A stretch of 64,000 bases of DNA, from contig CM064655.1 of assembly GCA_032717465.1 (NCBI GenBank), forward strand, positions 16,574,402 through 16,638,401, given 5' to 3'. The stretch comes from Coenobita brevimanus. Lineage: Eukaryota > Arthropoda > Malacostraca > Decapoda > Coenobitidae. The notes under the pieces were generated by a model that saw only the letters and a list, made by a program, of their open reading frames with translations, was not told the DNA's origin and did no database searches. Within the stretch, counting starts at the first letter, position 1. Each line of letters begins with the position of its first letter. A program made the position numbers and the translations under genes. Shown piece after piece: positions 53,301 through 63,320 of this stretch.

Positions 53301-53425
53301 TATAGGTGTTTCTCTGTGTTAGGGTCCGTAAGTACAAGTCCATAAGCTGGGGCCCAATATCCGGACAAAACCAATATCCGAACCTACCGATGGCTCTATT
53401 GATCCGGATATTGGAGTGATTACTG
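50317..53425 (+). mobile_element. Tigger (pogo-group) transposon copy 2, complete ends
   Basis: The terminal repeats are CAGTAATCCCTCTAATATCC at left and, on the right complement, CAGTAATCACTCCAATATCC. TA flanks both ends. The element is 3.1 kb and carries one long transposase frame. Its ends, target site and gene structure are all preserved, making it the best-preserved DNA transposon in the window. Confidence 0.92.
50677..52467 (+). CDS. Tigger/jerky-like DDE transposase, 596 aa
   Basis: A cut-and-paste transposase of the pogo/Tigger group, expected to act in the nucleus. From the ATG pair at 50677/50680 (MMAPPPEKRKR) it holds a Psq-type HTH (TLEKKREILEKVDAGWSSSR), a CENP-B-type HTH (GWLFAFKLRHGL), and a DDE domain with D181 (YNADETGLF), D299 (LLLLDNAPAH) and D334 (PMDQGVI), 34 residues apart. 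An acidic region (EWLDDDEGDPGYQTLSDIE) follows, then QSTIDSFF at residues 550-557, a perfect PCNA-interacting (PIP) pattern. The frame is also open upstream to 50590, adding 29 hydrophobic residues; I prefer the later start because copy 1 does not keep that frame. A 1-nt deletion near 52360 replaces the original C-terminus, which continues in another frame to SGSDSE at 52577. Confidence 0.9.
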   Translation: MMAPPPEKRKRVVLTLEKKREILEKVDAGWSSSRILREFNLARSTLFDIKRSRDKLMQYTADFLSRSKRNVERKVMFTPKYAEIDRSTLIWYRQQRAAGVMVRGTELKAAAEKFARLHDALDFKASEGWLFAFKLRHGLTNRKAHGEALDANEDGVDEFRHKVKGLIDREGLTLGQVYNADETGLFYRSVPTNTLADETEKRVPGRKLSKERISALCCANANGMHRLKPVIVGRAKQPRCLRGVMDVLPVVWYHSLKAWFTAVIFKDWFHHHFVKEVIHYQTKTLGIPRDQVKALLLLDNAPAHPCDKDLVAENGRIRCMFLPPNTTALIQPMDQGVIVATKRLYRRKFLDEVMVVLEDEDERREGRDTRGKRTLENLRRYNIKSALYNWASAWKEVPVKTLENGWSRLLLGTDVEYDFLGFDVDDFHARLRTHGDDVDVDDVREWLDDDEGDPGYQTLSDIEIASSVAGVSPELEDSDDEGDDDADSAQQDTTPAISKLSALREHLEFVLDYLEHPDCDREMGPLGLVEEVRAFRQRIINRQNRRSLRQSTIDSFFRPVTPLCQALVPLRCLPKTGPHAPSHSPAHQLQWSHRST

Positions 53426-53859
53426 TACTGTGCTACTGTACTCGGGAATGTCTCACTCACTGAATAATTTCCCACCTAGATCGTCACGTAATCAAAACAA
53501 ACCGTGCGCTGCGGTGACGTTCGAGGATTTGATCTTTCAAAGGCCTCTCCTGCGTTAATTTGTAGTTTTCATAATGGTTCTTTAATCTTACGTTGTCTTA
53601 TATGTATCCCAGCCCTTACCGTGTATAATTGCGAGCGCGTTCCGTGAGATCGTGTTCTGTGCGAGTTTCCTGTATATATATACAGTGCTCGTCAAAAGTA
53701 TCAAGCGCCCTGCGTCCCTCCTACGAAACAAACATTTCAACATTGAAAAAACATGTAAATAATGCATTATATTTACCTTTAATGCTTGGTAGGGTATCCT
53801 TTGCACTTCTTCACGGACCTGAGACGTCATGGAAGTGAAAGGGCGAGGTTCCTCAGGTG

Positions 53860-54796
53860 CTAGGGTGGTATTTTTGCCCAGGACTCACGAATGGCTGCTT
53901 CCAGCTTGGGCAGAGAGCTCACGTCCTTCCCTTGGAGATTTTTCATTACGAGGTACCAGAGGTTTTCTATCGGGTTGAGGTCTGGGCTATTGCCTGGCCA
54001 GTCTTTCATGAAGGAGACTCCGCAGTTACGAAGCCAGATGGTGACCGATTTGGCTTGCACCGTCATGCGAAACACTCGTGCACCTATGAGTTCAAAGGAC
54101 TCAGGTAAATGATCACAAAAAAGCTCCAAGTAAATGTCCTGATTCACTCTGCAGTTCTTGGGAAGCACAACAAGCTTCCCCAAACCGTTCCCAGAGAAAC
54201 AACCCCATACCATAAGTGACCCAGGGTGTTTAACTGTGCTCTCCACGTAACGGGGGTCAAGCGGGTCACTACCTTTGCGCCGGTACACGCACACTTCTCA
54301 ATTACAGGTAACAATAACGTTGCCTCATCAGACCACAACACTGACAACCACTGGTCCTCACCCCAGTTAAAGTACCTGTTAGCAAAGGCTTACCTACGAA
54401 ATCGCTGGTAACATGTAAGAAGAGGCTTTCTCACAGGCCTGTGACTTGTGTAACCAAGTTCATGGACTCTTCGAGAAACCGTGCGCACTGAAACCTCACC
54501 AAACAGTTCCGGGTTGCTCTCCTTAATTTTCCTTGCACTCACACGAGGATTAGACTCCACTGCACGTTTTAACACATTAACAGACCTTGGGGAAGTTTCC
54601 CTGGGCCTACCAGACCGTGGTTTCTTTGTAGAACGTCACCACTATTTTCCACTTGAAAACAGGCACACCACCTCCGCACTGTCAAACGAGCCACACCAAC
54701 CAAATCACTAATTTCATTAGTGGGGTGACCTGCCTCCTTTAGAGCAATGATCTGTAATATGATTTCACTTGGAAGTTCACGGGTAGGGACCATAGA
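53860..54796 (-). pseudogene. Tc1-like transposase, frameshifted
   Basis: The N-terminal frame starts at about 54794 with MVPTRELPSEIILQIIALKE and a helix-turn-helix (GHPTNEISDLVGVARLTVRR). It shifts near 54640, resumes with NPRVSARKIKESNPELFGEV, and shifts again near 54390. The catalytic part has LMVWGCFSGNGLGKLVVLPK and DWPGNSPDLNPIENLW. The second catalytic Asp (EDGAPAH in copy 1) is lost by a deletion near 54060. It is inactive. Confidence 0.88.
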
Positions 54797-54943
54797 TATG
54801 TGGCAAAAGCCAAAACACTGCGGGACACAAGGTAAAAAATGGCGCATGAAGAGAGGAAGGAGCGCGCGGAGTTCCTCTCTCTCATGCAGCCCGTAGGCAA
54901 CTGAAGCGGCAGCCAACCAGCACGCAGTAAGGCCTCAAGCTGC

Positions 54944-54955
54944 CATGACGTCATG
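54944..54955. promoter_or_regulatory. CRE palindrome upstream of the Tc1 transposase
   Basis: CATGACGTCATG is a perfect 12-bp palindrome with a full CRE, about 150 bp before the transposase ATG on the minus strand. Copy 1 has the decayed form GTGATGTCATG at the same place. Confidence 0.4.
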
Positions 54956-55096
54956 TTAGCGGCCCAAACATCTGGCTCAATTTTTAGTACCAAAAAAGGG
55001 TGATTCTTTTTTCGCCAAAAGTATTGCGTGTCCTGACAGGCACTTGATACGTCTGATGAGCACTGTATACTGTGTATATATATATATATATATATA

Positions 55097-55724
55097 CACA
55101 GTCACTACTCGTTATACAATGGCGTTACGTCAGGTCATACCTTAACATATAACGATTTTATCGAAAACCATGAGATTGAAACACATTATAAAAGGGGGGT
55201 TACATCATCTCAACTTCCCAAAGTCACCAACCCAAGACTGAAACAAAAATGACAATCCACCTTAATCACTGTGTCGGTCCAAGTCGTCTCCAAGACCAAA
55301 ACAAACACTATCACACCAATACAGGCGGCGTTACTCGTGTACAGTAAATTGTTGCAACAACACAACAATCACAATTGTGTAATGTTGGCCTGGTGCTACA
55401 CAACGTATAGGCCTACTGTAGAACGATGCTTGGCTGAAAGGTAACAACAGCAGGGGGGCACACGTGAACGAGTGGAAAACACAGCGCTTTGAAGGGGTGG
55501 CCGGACCGCAACTGAACCAAAACAATGCTCTGCACGCTGGGGCCGCCATCTTGCCTGAGACAAGTGACTGTCGCCTTGTGTGTGCCTGGCGCTTCGTAGG
55601 AAATTTTCCGAGGGCAATATCGTTATAGCGGGAAATTAATTGCAAATCGGATTTTGGGGTGGAACTTTTCTGCTATCATTGTAGCGAATTATCGTATACC
55701 GAATCAACATATAACGAGCAGTGA

Positions 55725-55729
<5 letters not shown>
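55097..55729. mobile_element. Non-autonomous TIR element (MITE), TA-flanked
   Basis: The ends are CACAGTCACTACTCGTTATA and, on the complement, CACAGTCACTGCTCGTTATA, each within (TA)n. No coding domain. It contains GCCGCCATCTTG at 55542-55553, a YY1-like site, in a GC-rich stretch. Confidence 0.8.
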
Positions 55730-55764
<35 letters not shown>

Positions 55765-55859
55765 GTTATCCCTTAATTCACGCGATTTCGGTTATCCACG
55801 AATTTTTCGTACAATAATTAAAACAAAATTATAGTATTCAAATAAGTAATTTCAATATA

Positions 55860-56701
55860 CAGTAGAACCTCTGTGGTCCGGACCCCTTTAATCCGGATTT
55901 CTGTTAATTTGGACAAAATTTAAAAATAATAAGCTCCAAAAAAACGTTGAAAGTAATTCTAAAGTCATTTTCAGTATCGGTGCAGAAAGCGATCTTCATT
56001 CGTTTAGTCTCGGATCACGCTAGGTCGCAACATGGGTGCCTGTTTAAACACACGCTAGCATTCGTTCCATCAACTAGTTCACCAACCATTTATATTTTTA
56101 CGCTGTATTTCAGAAGTTAATCCTCCTTACCATGCCCCTTAATGCAAGTGTACCTTCTGCAATGAATAAAGGTGTTAAAAGGAGGAGTTTGCTTACACAA
56201 AAATGGGTCAGAATATTCTGCAGTGTTTAGTGATTACTGTAGGTTATTTTTTGTACTTAAATGTGCTTTACTTGTACATCAAACATTAGCTTCTTGCCCA
56301 TATGGGCATTATCAATATGCCAAAGATGACGATGTATTTTTTGCCTACATAAGTTTTATTTTTATTCCAAATATTACAGTTAATTAATTAATTTATTTTT
56401 TTGCCTACACGGGCCTTAGTCACTTACTACAATTTAAAATGTAGGCTAGTTTCTTGTCATGGCCTTACCTGTAAATTATGCAATACAAAACTATCGTACA
56501 TGATTAGTTTGGTTATTTTAGTATCCTTTCATCTTTTGCAGTTACGTATGGTTGACATATGCCACATATGTTAATAGTTAACAAACAGACCATATGCAGA
56601 TAGTTTTTGGTATGAACTGGAGATTACCCTGATGGTCCGGACAATCTGCTAATTCGGACAACCCTTCCCCCCATATAGTCCGAATGAGAGAGGTTCTACT
56701 G
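55860..56701. mobile_element. Nested MITE with CAGTAGAACCTCT ends
   Basis: The left end CAGTAGAACCTCTGTGGTCC and the complement of the right end CAGTAGAACCTCTCTCATTC are inverted, with TA on both sides (55858-55859, 56702-56703). It is 842 bp, AT-rich and non-coding. Its absence from the sister copy at 47723 confirms it as a later insertion. Confidence 0.85.
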
Positions 56702-56884
56702 TACAAGAGAAATAAAATATAAAAAATGCCTACCTGCTGCCCGTGTGCACACATATATGTATGTGTGTGTGGGAGCCTGGGAGATCGGTCTACCATGCAC
56801 CACACAGTCAGTTTGAATACGACGGTCGAACCATGCATGACTTGCAAATCGTTATTTGTGGCTTATTTTTCTGCCTTCCAGTAA

Positions 56885-57097
56885 TTGCTTGCCTTGTCTG
56901 TCAACATGGGGCATAAGCGTAGTGCTAGTGATGCATGTGGTAACACACCAAAACTGACTTGTAAAGTGATGTTGCTGACAGAGAAAGTTAAAGTGTTGGA
57001 CAAACTTCAGGGAGGAATGTCAGCGACAATTCTCCGTCAGGACGATTCCCCGTCATTTATTTACATACCAGTTTATTTAGCAAGTACAGTACACTAG
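56885..57097 (+). pseudogene. Tigger-like transposase N-terminus (deleted derivative)
   Basis: It encodes HKRSASDACGNTPKLTCKVM then LLTEKVKVLDKLQGGMSATI, the leader and first part of the DNA-binding domain. It is the counterpart of 48336-48548. Nothing catalytic follows. Confidence 0.7.
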
Positions 57098-58815
57098 TTT
57101 TTTACTTATATGAGTTATAAAATCCCTCTTAAAATTAGTTATTAAAGTATTAATTAATCAATAATAAGTATATTAATAGAATGACAAGGAATTGTCCATG
57201 TTTTGACGGTGAATTGACTTGATGGCGAATTGTCTCAGAACTGTACGTTTGGGGTGAGTCAACTGTTCATACAATAAAGAAGGAGAACGTAGCATACGGA
57301 AGACAGTGAGGGCTAGTGCACCAGACTGCTAAAGTGTCTCCACCTACGCCTGTGAACTGTTTTGTAACCGCATGTTTGGGGTGAATGAGTCAACTGTTCA
57401 TACAATAAAGAAGGCAGAATGTAGCATACGGGAGGCAGTGAGGGCTAGTGCACCAGACTGCTGAAGTGTCTCCACCTACGCCTGTGCTTGTCAGGTTTCA
57501 GTTTTAAATTTGTTACATTTTTGTTGTTTCTAATACTTAATGCTAGTTTATAAGGTGTATGTAGTGCATAAACAGTATTCTTCAGATGTAATATACATAT
57601 AGACATGTGTAATTATGTGCACACAAGGGCAGAACATATATGCGAATTTACCACATACACATAGGGTCTGGGAACCTAACCCTCGCATGAATTAAGGGCT
57701 TACCTGTACACAGTGAGTCCTCGAAATACAAAAACCCGAAGTATTTTCGATGGTAAAAAAAAGTGATTAATATAGGACAAATTCCATAACACGAAAATAT
57801 CTTTCTCAATGATACGAAAATCGATATTCGATACAAGAGGAAATACAGAGGTAGCCTGATTATACAGACTATATAGTGTGAAGAAGTGCCTGAATAGTTT
57901 GAAATCACGATTAATCGGCGGAAACAAAACACAAATACTGTTAGATTTAATTATTTACCGGTAAATGTACAATGAAAGACACAACTATCTTCCCACTTCA
58001 GTCTGAAGAAAATTTACACCAGGCAAAATACAATGAAAACCCTGTTTCTACTAGTGCGTGTTTCAAATGGTTTGATTTTTCCAAACTATATTTGTCAGAC
58101 TTTGGGAAGATACTTGTGTCTTTCATTGTACACCTGAAGCAGCAAAAAGACCTTACCAATTCAATTCATAATCCTCCAGTTTGTTTCTGTAATTTTCTGA
58201 CAACTTTCAGTTTGGTAAATTACTTTTTCTTGCTGAAAAATTTCCTCCCTGTTATTATAGTCACTTTCCTCTACGATCGTTTTCAGCGCAGTGGAAGAAA
58301 CTCAACATGCTCAAAGGTGGATATCGTTTCCCAATTTCCCAACTGGAGGTTAGGTTAGGTTAAAAAATTATTAGGCACAGATAAGCTCGGTTAGGCCAGG
58401 TTTAGTTAAACACTTAGGGAAGAACAGTCCTTTCCGCTATTATGTTAACGAAGTAAACAAGAGTTGTCACACCAGAACAGCTAAAAATGACGGGGAAACA
58501 AATTTAACAAGAAACGTTTCCTGTATTTACCAACCCAGAAATAATCTGAAAAATATAACAGACCATCAGGAAGAGCTGATTTGGTAAGGTGCATTTACTG
58601 CTTAAAGTAAAACGTATGTTTAGCCCCCCTCAATGAATGTGGGTTCAGATATTTGCGTGCTCCCGTGGTCGGTCTTGGGACAATTTTTTCAAAGTTCTAA
58701 AATCAATTTCTTTTTCTTACATATGTGAAAAGATTCGTCTGGCACATCTGGCTTTTTTAAAATTATTTTTACCCCTAAACCCACCCTGTGATTTGCTATG
58801 ATTCGTGTAAGAATT

Positions 58816-59690
58816 AATAAAATTAGGATGCGTGTTACATCAGCATGTAAACATTGGTGAAAACATCTGGGACAAAGTGAACTGTGAACGCCAGACTGCT
58901 TGAGGTGGTAGAGTAGGGTTGTGTAAACACACCAGTGACCTTCGTTTCCTTCCCATAATTGCTCGCAGTTTTTATATAGCTCACCCTAACTCAACGTCAC
59001 TAACACCAGTACAGTAAGGCATTGTTCAGGACCAGGGCTATGAAAGTGATAATGGAATACATTATTGTTTGTATCAGTCCTCTCTCTTTCAAACATACAC
59101 ATAAGAACAAACAAAAGAATGAGCAGTAAATGTACACTACCTCTAAGGGCCAGAAATAACTGTGCTCAGTCGGTCCAAAATATATTGGGAAGAGTGATAT
59201 CGAACGAAGAATGTGGAACTGAATGCTAACCTACGAGAACATGTGGGACGAAAGCGTAATTTTTTTTTCTGATAAGCAAACATTTTTGTTCCATATCATC
59301 CTTAAAACTGTAAAACCCATAATCTTTCGTGTAAGCATACAGCCTAAAGACCTTACCAATTCAGTTCATATTTCTCTAGTTTGTCTTCTGTATTTTTCCT
59401 ACTATTTTGAGGGTGGTAAATTATGTTCTCTTGCTGAAAGAAACTTACTCAAAATTAGGGTGCATGTAACATAAGCATGTAAACATCAGTGAATACATCT
59501 GGAGTGAAGAGAACGCCTGACTGATGGGATGGTTGAGTAGGGTCGTGAAAACACACCAATGACCTTCGTTCTCTTCCCGTAATTGTTCGCAGTTTTTTAT
59601 AACTCGCCCTAACTCAACATCACTCACACCGAAACAGTGTAAGTGTTGTTCAAGGCCGGCAGCTATGAAGGAGTTAATGGAATACTGTAT
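58816..59690. repeat. Imperfect direct repeat of about 240 bp, spacing about 636 bp
   Basis: 58816-59060 and 59452-59690 share CATGTAAACAT, AACACACCA, TGACCTTCGTT, CGCAGTTTTT and CCCTAACTCAAC. A related pair (AAGACCTTACCAATTCA at 58148 and 59347) lies further left. No coding signal is seen between 57720 and 59870 apart from short open stretches. Confidence 0.65.
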
Positions 59691-59876
59691 GAAAAATTAA
59701 AAATGGGCCCGGTGCATAGCGCAGCGCTCGCTTGCCGAGAGAAAATGAACTAACCCCTCTCTGGTAAACATATTTTCACGCGTTTCTCAGTTGAGTCCAC
59801 ATCCCTCCTCTCCTCACAGATTCGCTGTACATGAGGATATTTTCGCAGCCCTTCACCTTTTCGTATTGTTTCGCCA

Positions 59877-60056
59877 TGCCTCCCAAGTGCCCTGCATCAT
59901 CTCCAGCATTGGGGGAGCCCGCTGCAAAGAAGCAGCAGCACCGTACTCTAATTCTGGAAAGGAAATTGGAAACTATACGACCCCATGAGGAGGGGCAGGG
60001 AGTCTCAGAGACTGGGTGTGTTTTAGGCCTTGCTGTTTCCACCGTTGGACTGTGAT
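59877..60056 (+). pseudogene. Tigger-like transposase N-terminal DNA-binding remnant
   Basis: It encodes MPPKCPASSPALGEPAAKKQ, then LILERKLETIRPHEEGQGVS and LGLAVSTVGL. This is the CENP-B/Psq-type HTH start of a second Tigger family, cut by a TGA where a longer protein would continue (KKKEMYKNMATS-like downstream). Confidence 0.65.
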
Positions 60057-60849
60057 GAAGAAAAAGGAGATGTACAAGAATATGGCCACCTCCTTCTCTA
60101 CAATTGTATACAGGTATTGCTTACTTAATAGGGGTGGGGGTTAAGTTTAGGTCAGGGTCTGAGGGGGTCCTGGGATGCATCCCCCCATTTACCGTATTTC
60201 GCGGCATGTAAGACGCAGCATTGTGAAAGACGCACCCTAATTCTGGCAGGGCAGTTCTGTGAAAAAAAAGTTTGCCCCAACCAAGACTGCAGTAAGGTTT
60301 CTTGATAAGAGCCATTACCACACAGATACACACTCACCTTTCAGAATCTATTCATTACTGATCAGCCTTTGTTTTTTTTTTTTTATATACAAAGAATGGT
60401 ACAGGAAAAGAGAAAACAAAACCCCGTCTTAACAATACGTGACTTGAAACCACGAGGCCATCTCAACTTTGTTGATAAATATGTATCAGTAAACTGATAT
60501 AAACACTGTTTTTAATATTTTATGAATTTAAAACCACAAATGAAGTCAATAAACTCTATTCTTTCATTCACTGACGAAAACATAAAATACAATGAATGTT
60601 CACATCAGTTCATTTATCCTAAAAGAATCACGTCATATTCCACACCTGTTACGGAATTTCCTCACATTGCCTTGACTCAAGCACAATATCAGACAACTAC
60701 CGTCATTAATCATGCACTCTAACTAACCTGTAATTACCTCCACAAATAATATAAAAAGGTAGCACTTGTAAATACACAAATTACAATGTTTTACAACCAA
60801 AGTTCAATATAGCAAGGCTGCTTGGGAACAGGATAGACAGCTGTTTTTA

Positions 60850-61385
60850 CTCTCTTCTCTCAGTATCACTCCTTCACTGTCAGCTATGTTTGCCTTGCAG
60901 CATCAACAATTAAAAATGCATGCTTCACTGATCATAATTTACTATAAACATTCATTTCAAAACATACTGACTATGGTGAAAACATCCATTGTTACACCTT
61001 AGTAACACTGCTGCCTCCCAGTCGCTAGACAGCAGTCTCTACCCCTTCCTCTCAGTATCACTTCCTCACTGTCAGCGATGTTTCCTTTGCAGCATCAACA
61101 GTTAAAAATACGTTCTTCACTTATCACAATTTACTAAAAACAGACATTCATCTCAAAACATGTCGAGAATGGTGAAACTATCTCTTAGCAACACTGCTGC
61201 ATCCCAAGCGCTAGACAACTGTCTCAACCCTTTTCTCCCAGTATCACTCCCTTACTGTCAGCTGTTTTCCTTGGAGCATCAACAATTAAAAATGCATATT
61301 TCTCTTACCAGAATTTGCTAAAAACATACATCCATCTCAAAACATTCGAGTACTGTGAAAACATCCATTTTTGGTCTTAACACTG
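60850..61385. repeat. Three tandem units of about 188 bp
   Basis: AGCATCAACA recurs at 60899, 61091 and 61275. Each is followed by TTAAAAAT, a TCATCTCAAAACAT-type block and AACACTGC, then CTCAGTATCACT-type sequence. Non-coding. Confidence 0.75.
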
Positions 61386-62144
61386 CAGCCTCCTAGTCAC
61401 TATGGCACACACACACACACGCACACATGTACACACCACATGCAACATTCGCTCACCTCTGAAACATTTATATCAGTCCGTTTTGGAGTACCCAGTGGCT
61501 TTATTATATGCTAAAAACATCAAAATGTATTTGGTTGTTCAATATAAATATCATCACTGAAGGACATGAAACATCTCAAACAATTTATTCATCCAAACAT
61601 CGTCAGTGCAAGACTAAAGGTGTACAACACCATTGATCCTAAATTTTCCATGGTTGCATCTGTCATGATCACCTAAAACCTATATTCACTTCATATTACT
61701 GACATGGTGAAAATTTCACTCGTCTTCAAATCCTGAGAATTCATCACTACTTCCCCCAAGTCCTGAAGCAACACTGGAAGTCATCACCACGGTCATCATC
61801 ACTGTTTGACTATCACTCTCATACAGTAAATGGACCTCAGTACCATCCATTGAACTGCTTATACCACACTTCATACGACTTTAACTTGGCAATCGTTTTA
61901 ACTGAGCACAGGCGATATTCAGACTTGGGGCATTTGATACAGCCCACATTAACCTCCTCAGTACATGTTTCCTGAACTGAATAAAATCATATAGCGAGCA
62001 TGAATAAACTACCCTATAAAATACATTGCTGGGCTGAAGGGATTAAATGGATTATCAGTTCCCTAGCCTGACTCTTCCCACTTCTACTTCCTTAACTACA
62101 CCCACACCAAACTCTCACCTGCACCTTAGGATTCTGGTCGTTTC

Positions 62145-62219
62145 GGCCGTAACGTCCAAAATGGCAAACGATTTTACAACCTAACCTAACCTAACCTAAC
62201 AAATTTGGACGTTACGGCC
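62145..62219. repeat. Hairpin with four TTAGG units in the loop
   Basis: GGCCGTAACGTCCAAA (62145-62160) and its exact complement TTTGGACGTTACGGCC (62204-62219) flank 43 nt holding CCTAA repeated four times (62180-62199), the arthropod telomere unit. Confidence 0.85.
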
Positions 62220-62639
62220 TAAATGATCCCCATTGCCGATCATGAGAGCTTTGCTTAGGCAGCAGAGATGCAGAGAGTGAACATTGTCAATCATTCTGAT
62301 CGCTTTGTCTGCTAAGAATACAGCAGAAATGGCAGACGCTGATATGAATGCCCGTCAGGCACTGCTATTTCAGATATTGCATCAGTTATGCTACTCAGTG
62401 AATTTTATCCTATTTTCACAACAAAATACTGTAATTGGGTGTGCCCTGAGTTCCATAGACATTGCTAAAGTACTTCACTTGGCTGAAAAAGTGAAGCTGT
62501 AACTTCAGGCAGTACTGTTTAACGTTACAACTGTTTTTCCTGTTTTTCGCTATTGGTATAATAAGACTGTTCACTTCTATGATACTCTTGTCAGGCATGA
62601 AACAAAATGTCACTAAGAGAAGCCAACCATATGAGGGTG

Positions 62640-63320
62640 ATTGAATTTCCATATGCGACAAAAATCAATTCTGATGACTTGTCAGGTTCGCTTGCCAGCA
62701 TCTCTCCAGTATGACTGCTTTGCTAGTTAGTAAGTGGATGGCAAGCAAAGTGGTTATGATTGCCTTTCAGAAGGTTAGCAGACAGTTCACCAGTGAGCAC
62801 GTTAGCTTGCTAGAGTAGGGTGTACGCTAGACACTAAACTGCTAAGTTGCTAAACCGCTAAACCCCTTGACGGTATTGGCCAGTTGAGCTGAAAACAAAC
62901 CGTGAATGCTTTGTGTTCTTGAACTTCCGTGTTTTAATATCTGCTGCATATATACACTCACAAAATGTCACAAAAGTAACTGACCTAATTAGGATTACTG
63001 AATTTCCATACGTGACGAAAGTCTGTTTTGATGACTTGGCAGTTTCACTAGCCAGCATCTCTCCAGTATGATTGCTTTCCTAGTTAGTGAATGGATGGCA
63101 AGCAAAGTGGTCATGATTGCCTTTCAGAAGGTTAGCAGACAGTTCACCAGTGATCATGTACGTTAGCTTGCTGGAATAGTGCGGATGCTAAACTGTTAAA
63201 TTGCTAAACCGCTAAATATCTTCACGATGTTAGCCAGTTGAGCTGTAAACAAACCCGTGAAAGTTTTATGTGTTTCTGATCTCGTGTGTTTCTTAAATCT
63301 GCTGCATATACACACTAGTG
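62640..63320. repeat. Tandem duplication with about 357-bp period
   Basis: GAATTTCCATA at 62643 and 63000 starts two copies that share GCCAGCATCTCTCCAGTATG, GGATGGCAAGCAAAGTGGT and AGGTTAGCAGACAGTTCACC. Non-coding. Confidence 0.85.

Larger units (their letters stand above)
49408..53672 (+). mobile_element. Element X, copy 2, containing Tigger copy 2
   Basis: Inverted ends: left CAGGAAACTCGCACGGAAC; right complement CAGGAAACTCGCACAGAAC. TA lies on both sides, within (TA)n runs. The two X parts are 49408-50314 and 53426-53672, about 1.15 kb in total, collinear (opposite orientation) with X at 22434-23605. The inserted Tigger occupies 50317-53425. No X transposase is seen. Confidence 0.85.
53683..55065 (-). 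mobile_element. Tc1-like transposon, copy 2 (complete ends, dead gene)
   Basis: The terminal repeats are CAGTGCTCGTCAAAAGTATC and, on the complement, CAGTGCTCATCAGACGTATC, flanked by TA inside (TA)n runs. At 1.38 kb it is collinear with copy 1 at 9953 minus the piggyBac-type insertion; the empty TTAA lies at 54366-54370 (CCCCAGTTAAAGTACC). Confidence 0.92.
55762..57706 (+). mobile_element. Internally deleted Tigger-like element, copy 2
   Basis: The ends are CAGGTTATCCCTTAATTCAC and, on the complement, CAGGTAAGCCCTTAATTCAT, with TA outside. It is collinear with 47723-48853 in the opposite orientation, including the 133-bp tandem duplication (about 57240-57480). A separate MITE is inserted at 55860-56701. 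Confidence 0.85.

Noticed and set aside
57972..58358. 128-codon plus-strand frame as a gene
   Set aside because: It has no family features and part of it recurs as a decayed direct repeat at 59.3 kb inside a transposon.
60850..61385. CRISPR-like array
   Set aside because: Units are 188 bp with diverged tandem repeats and no spacer structure, in a eukaryotic transposon.
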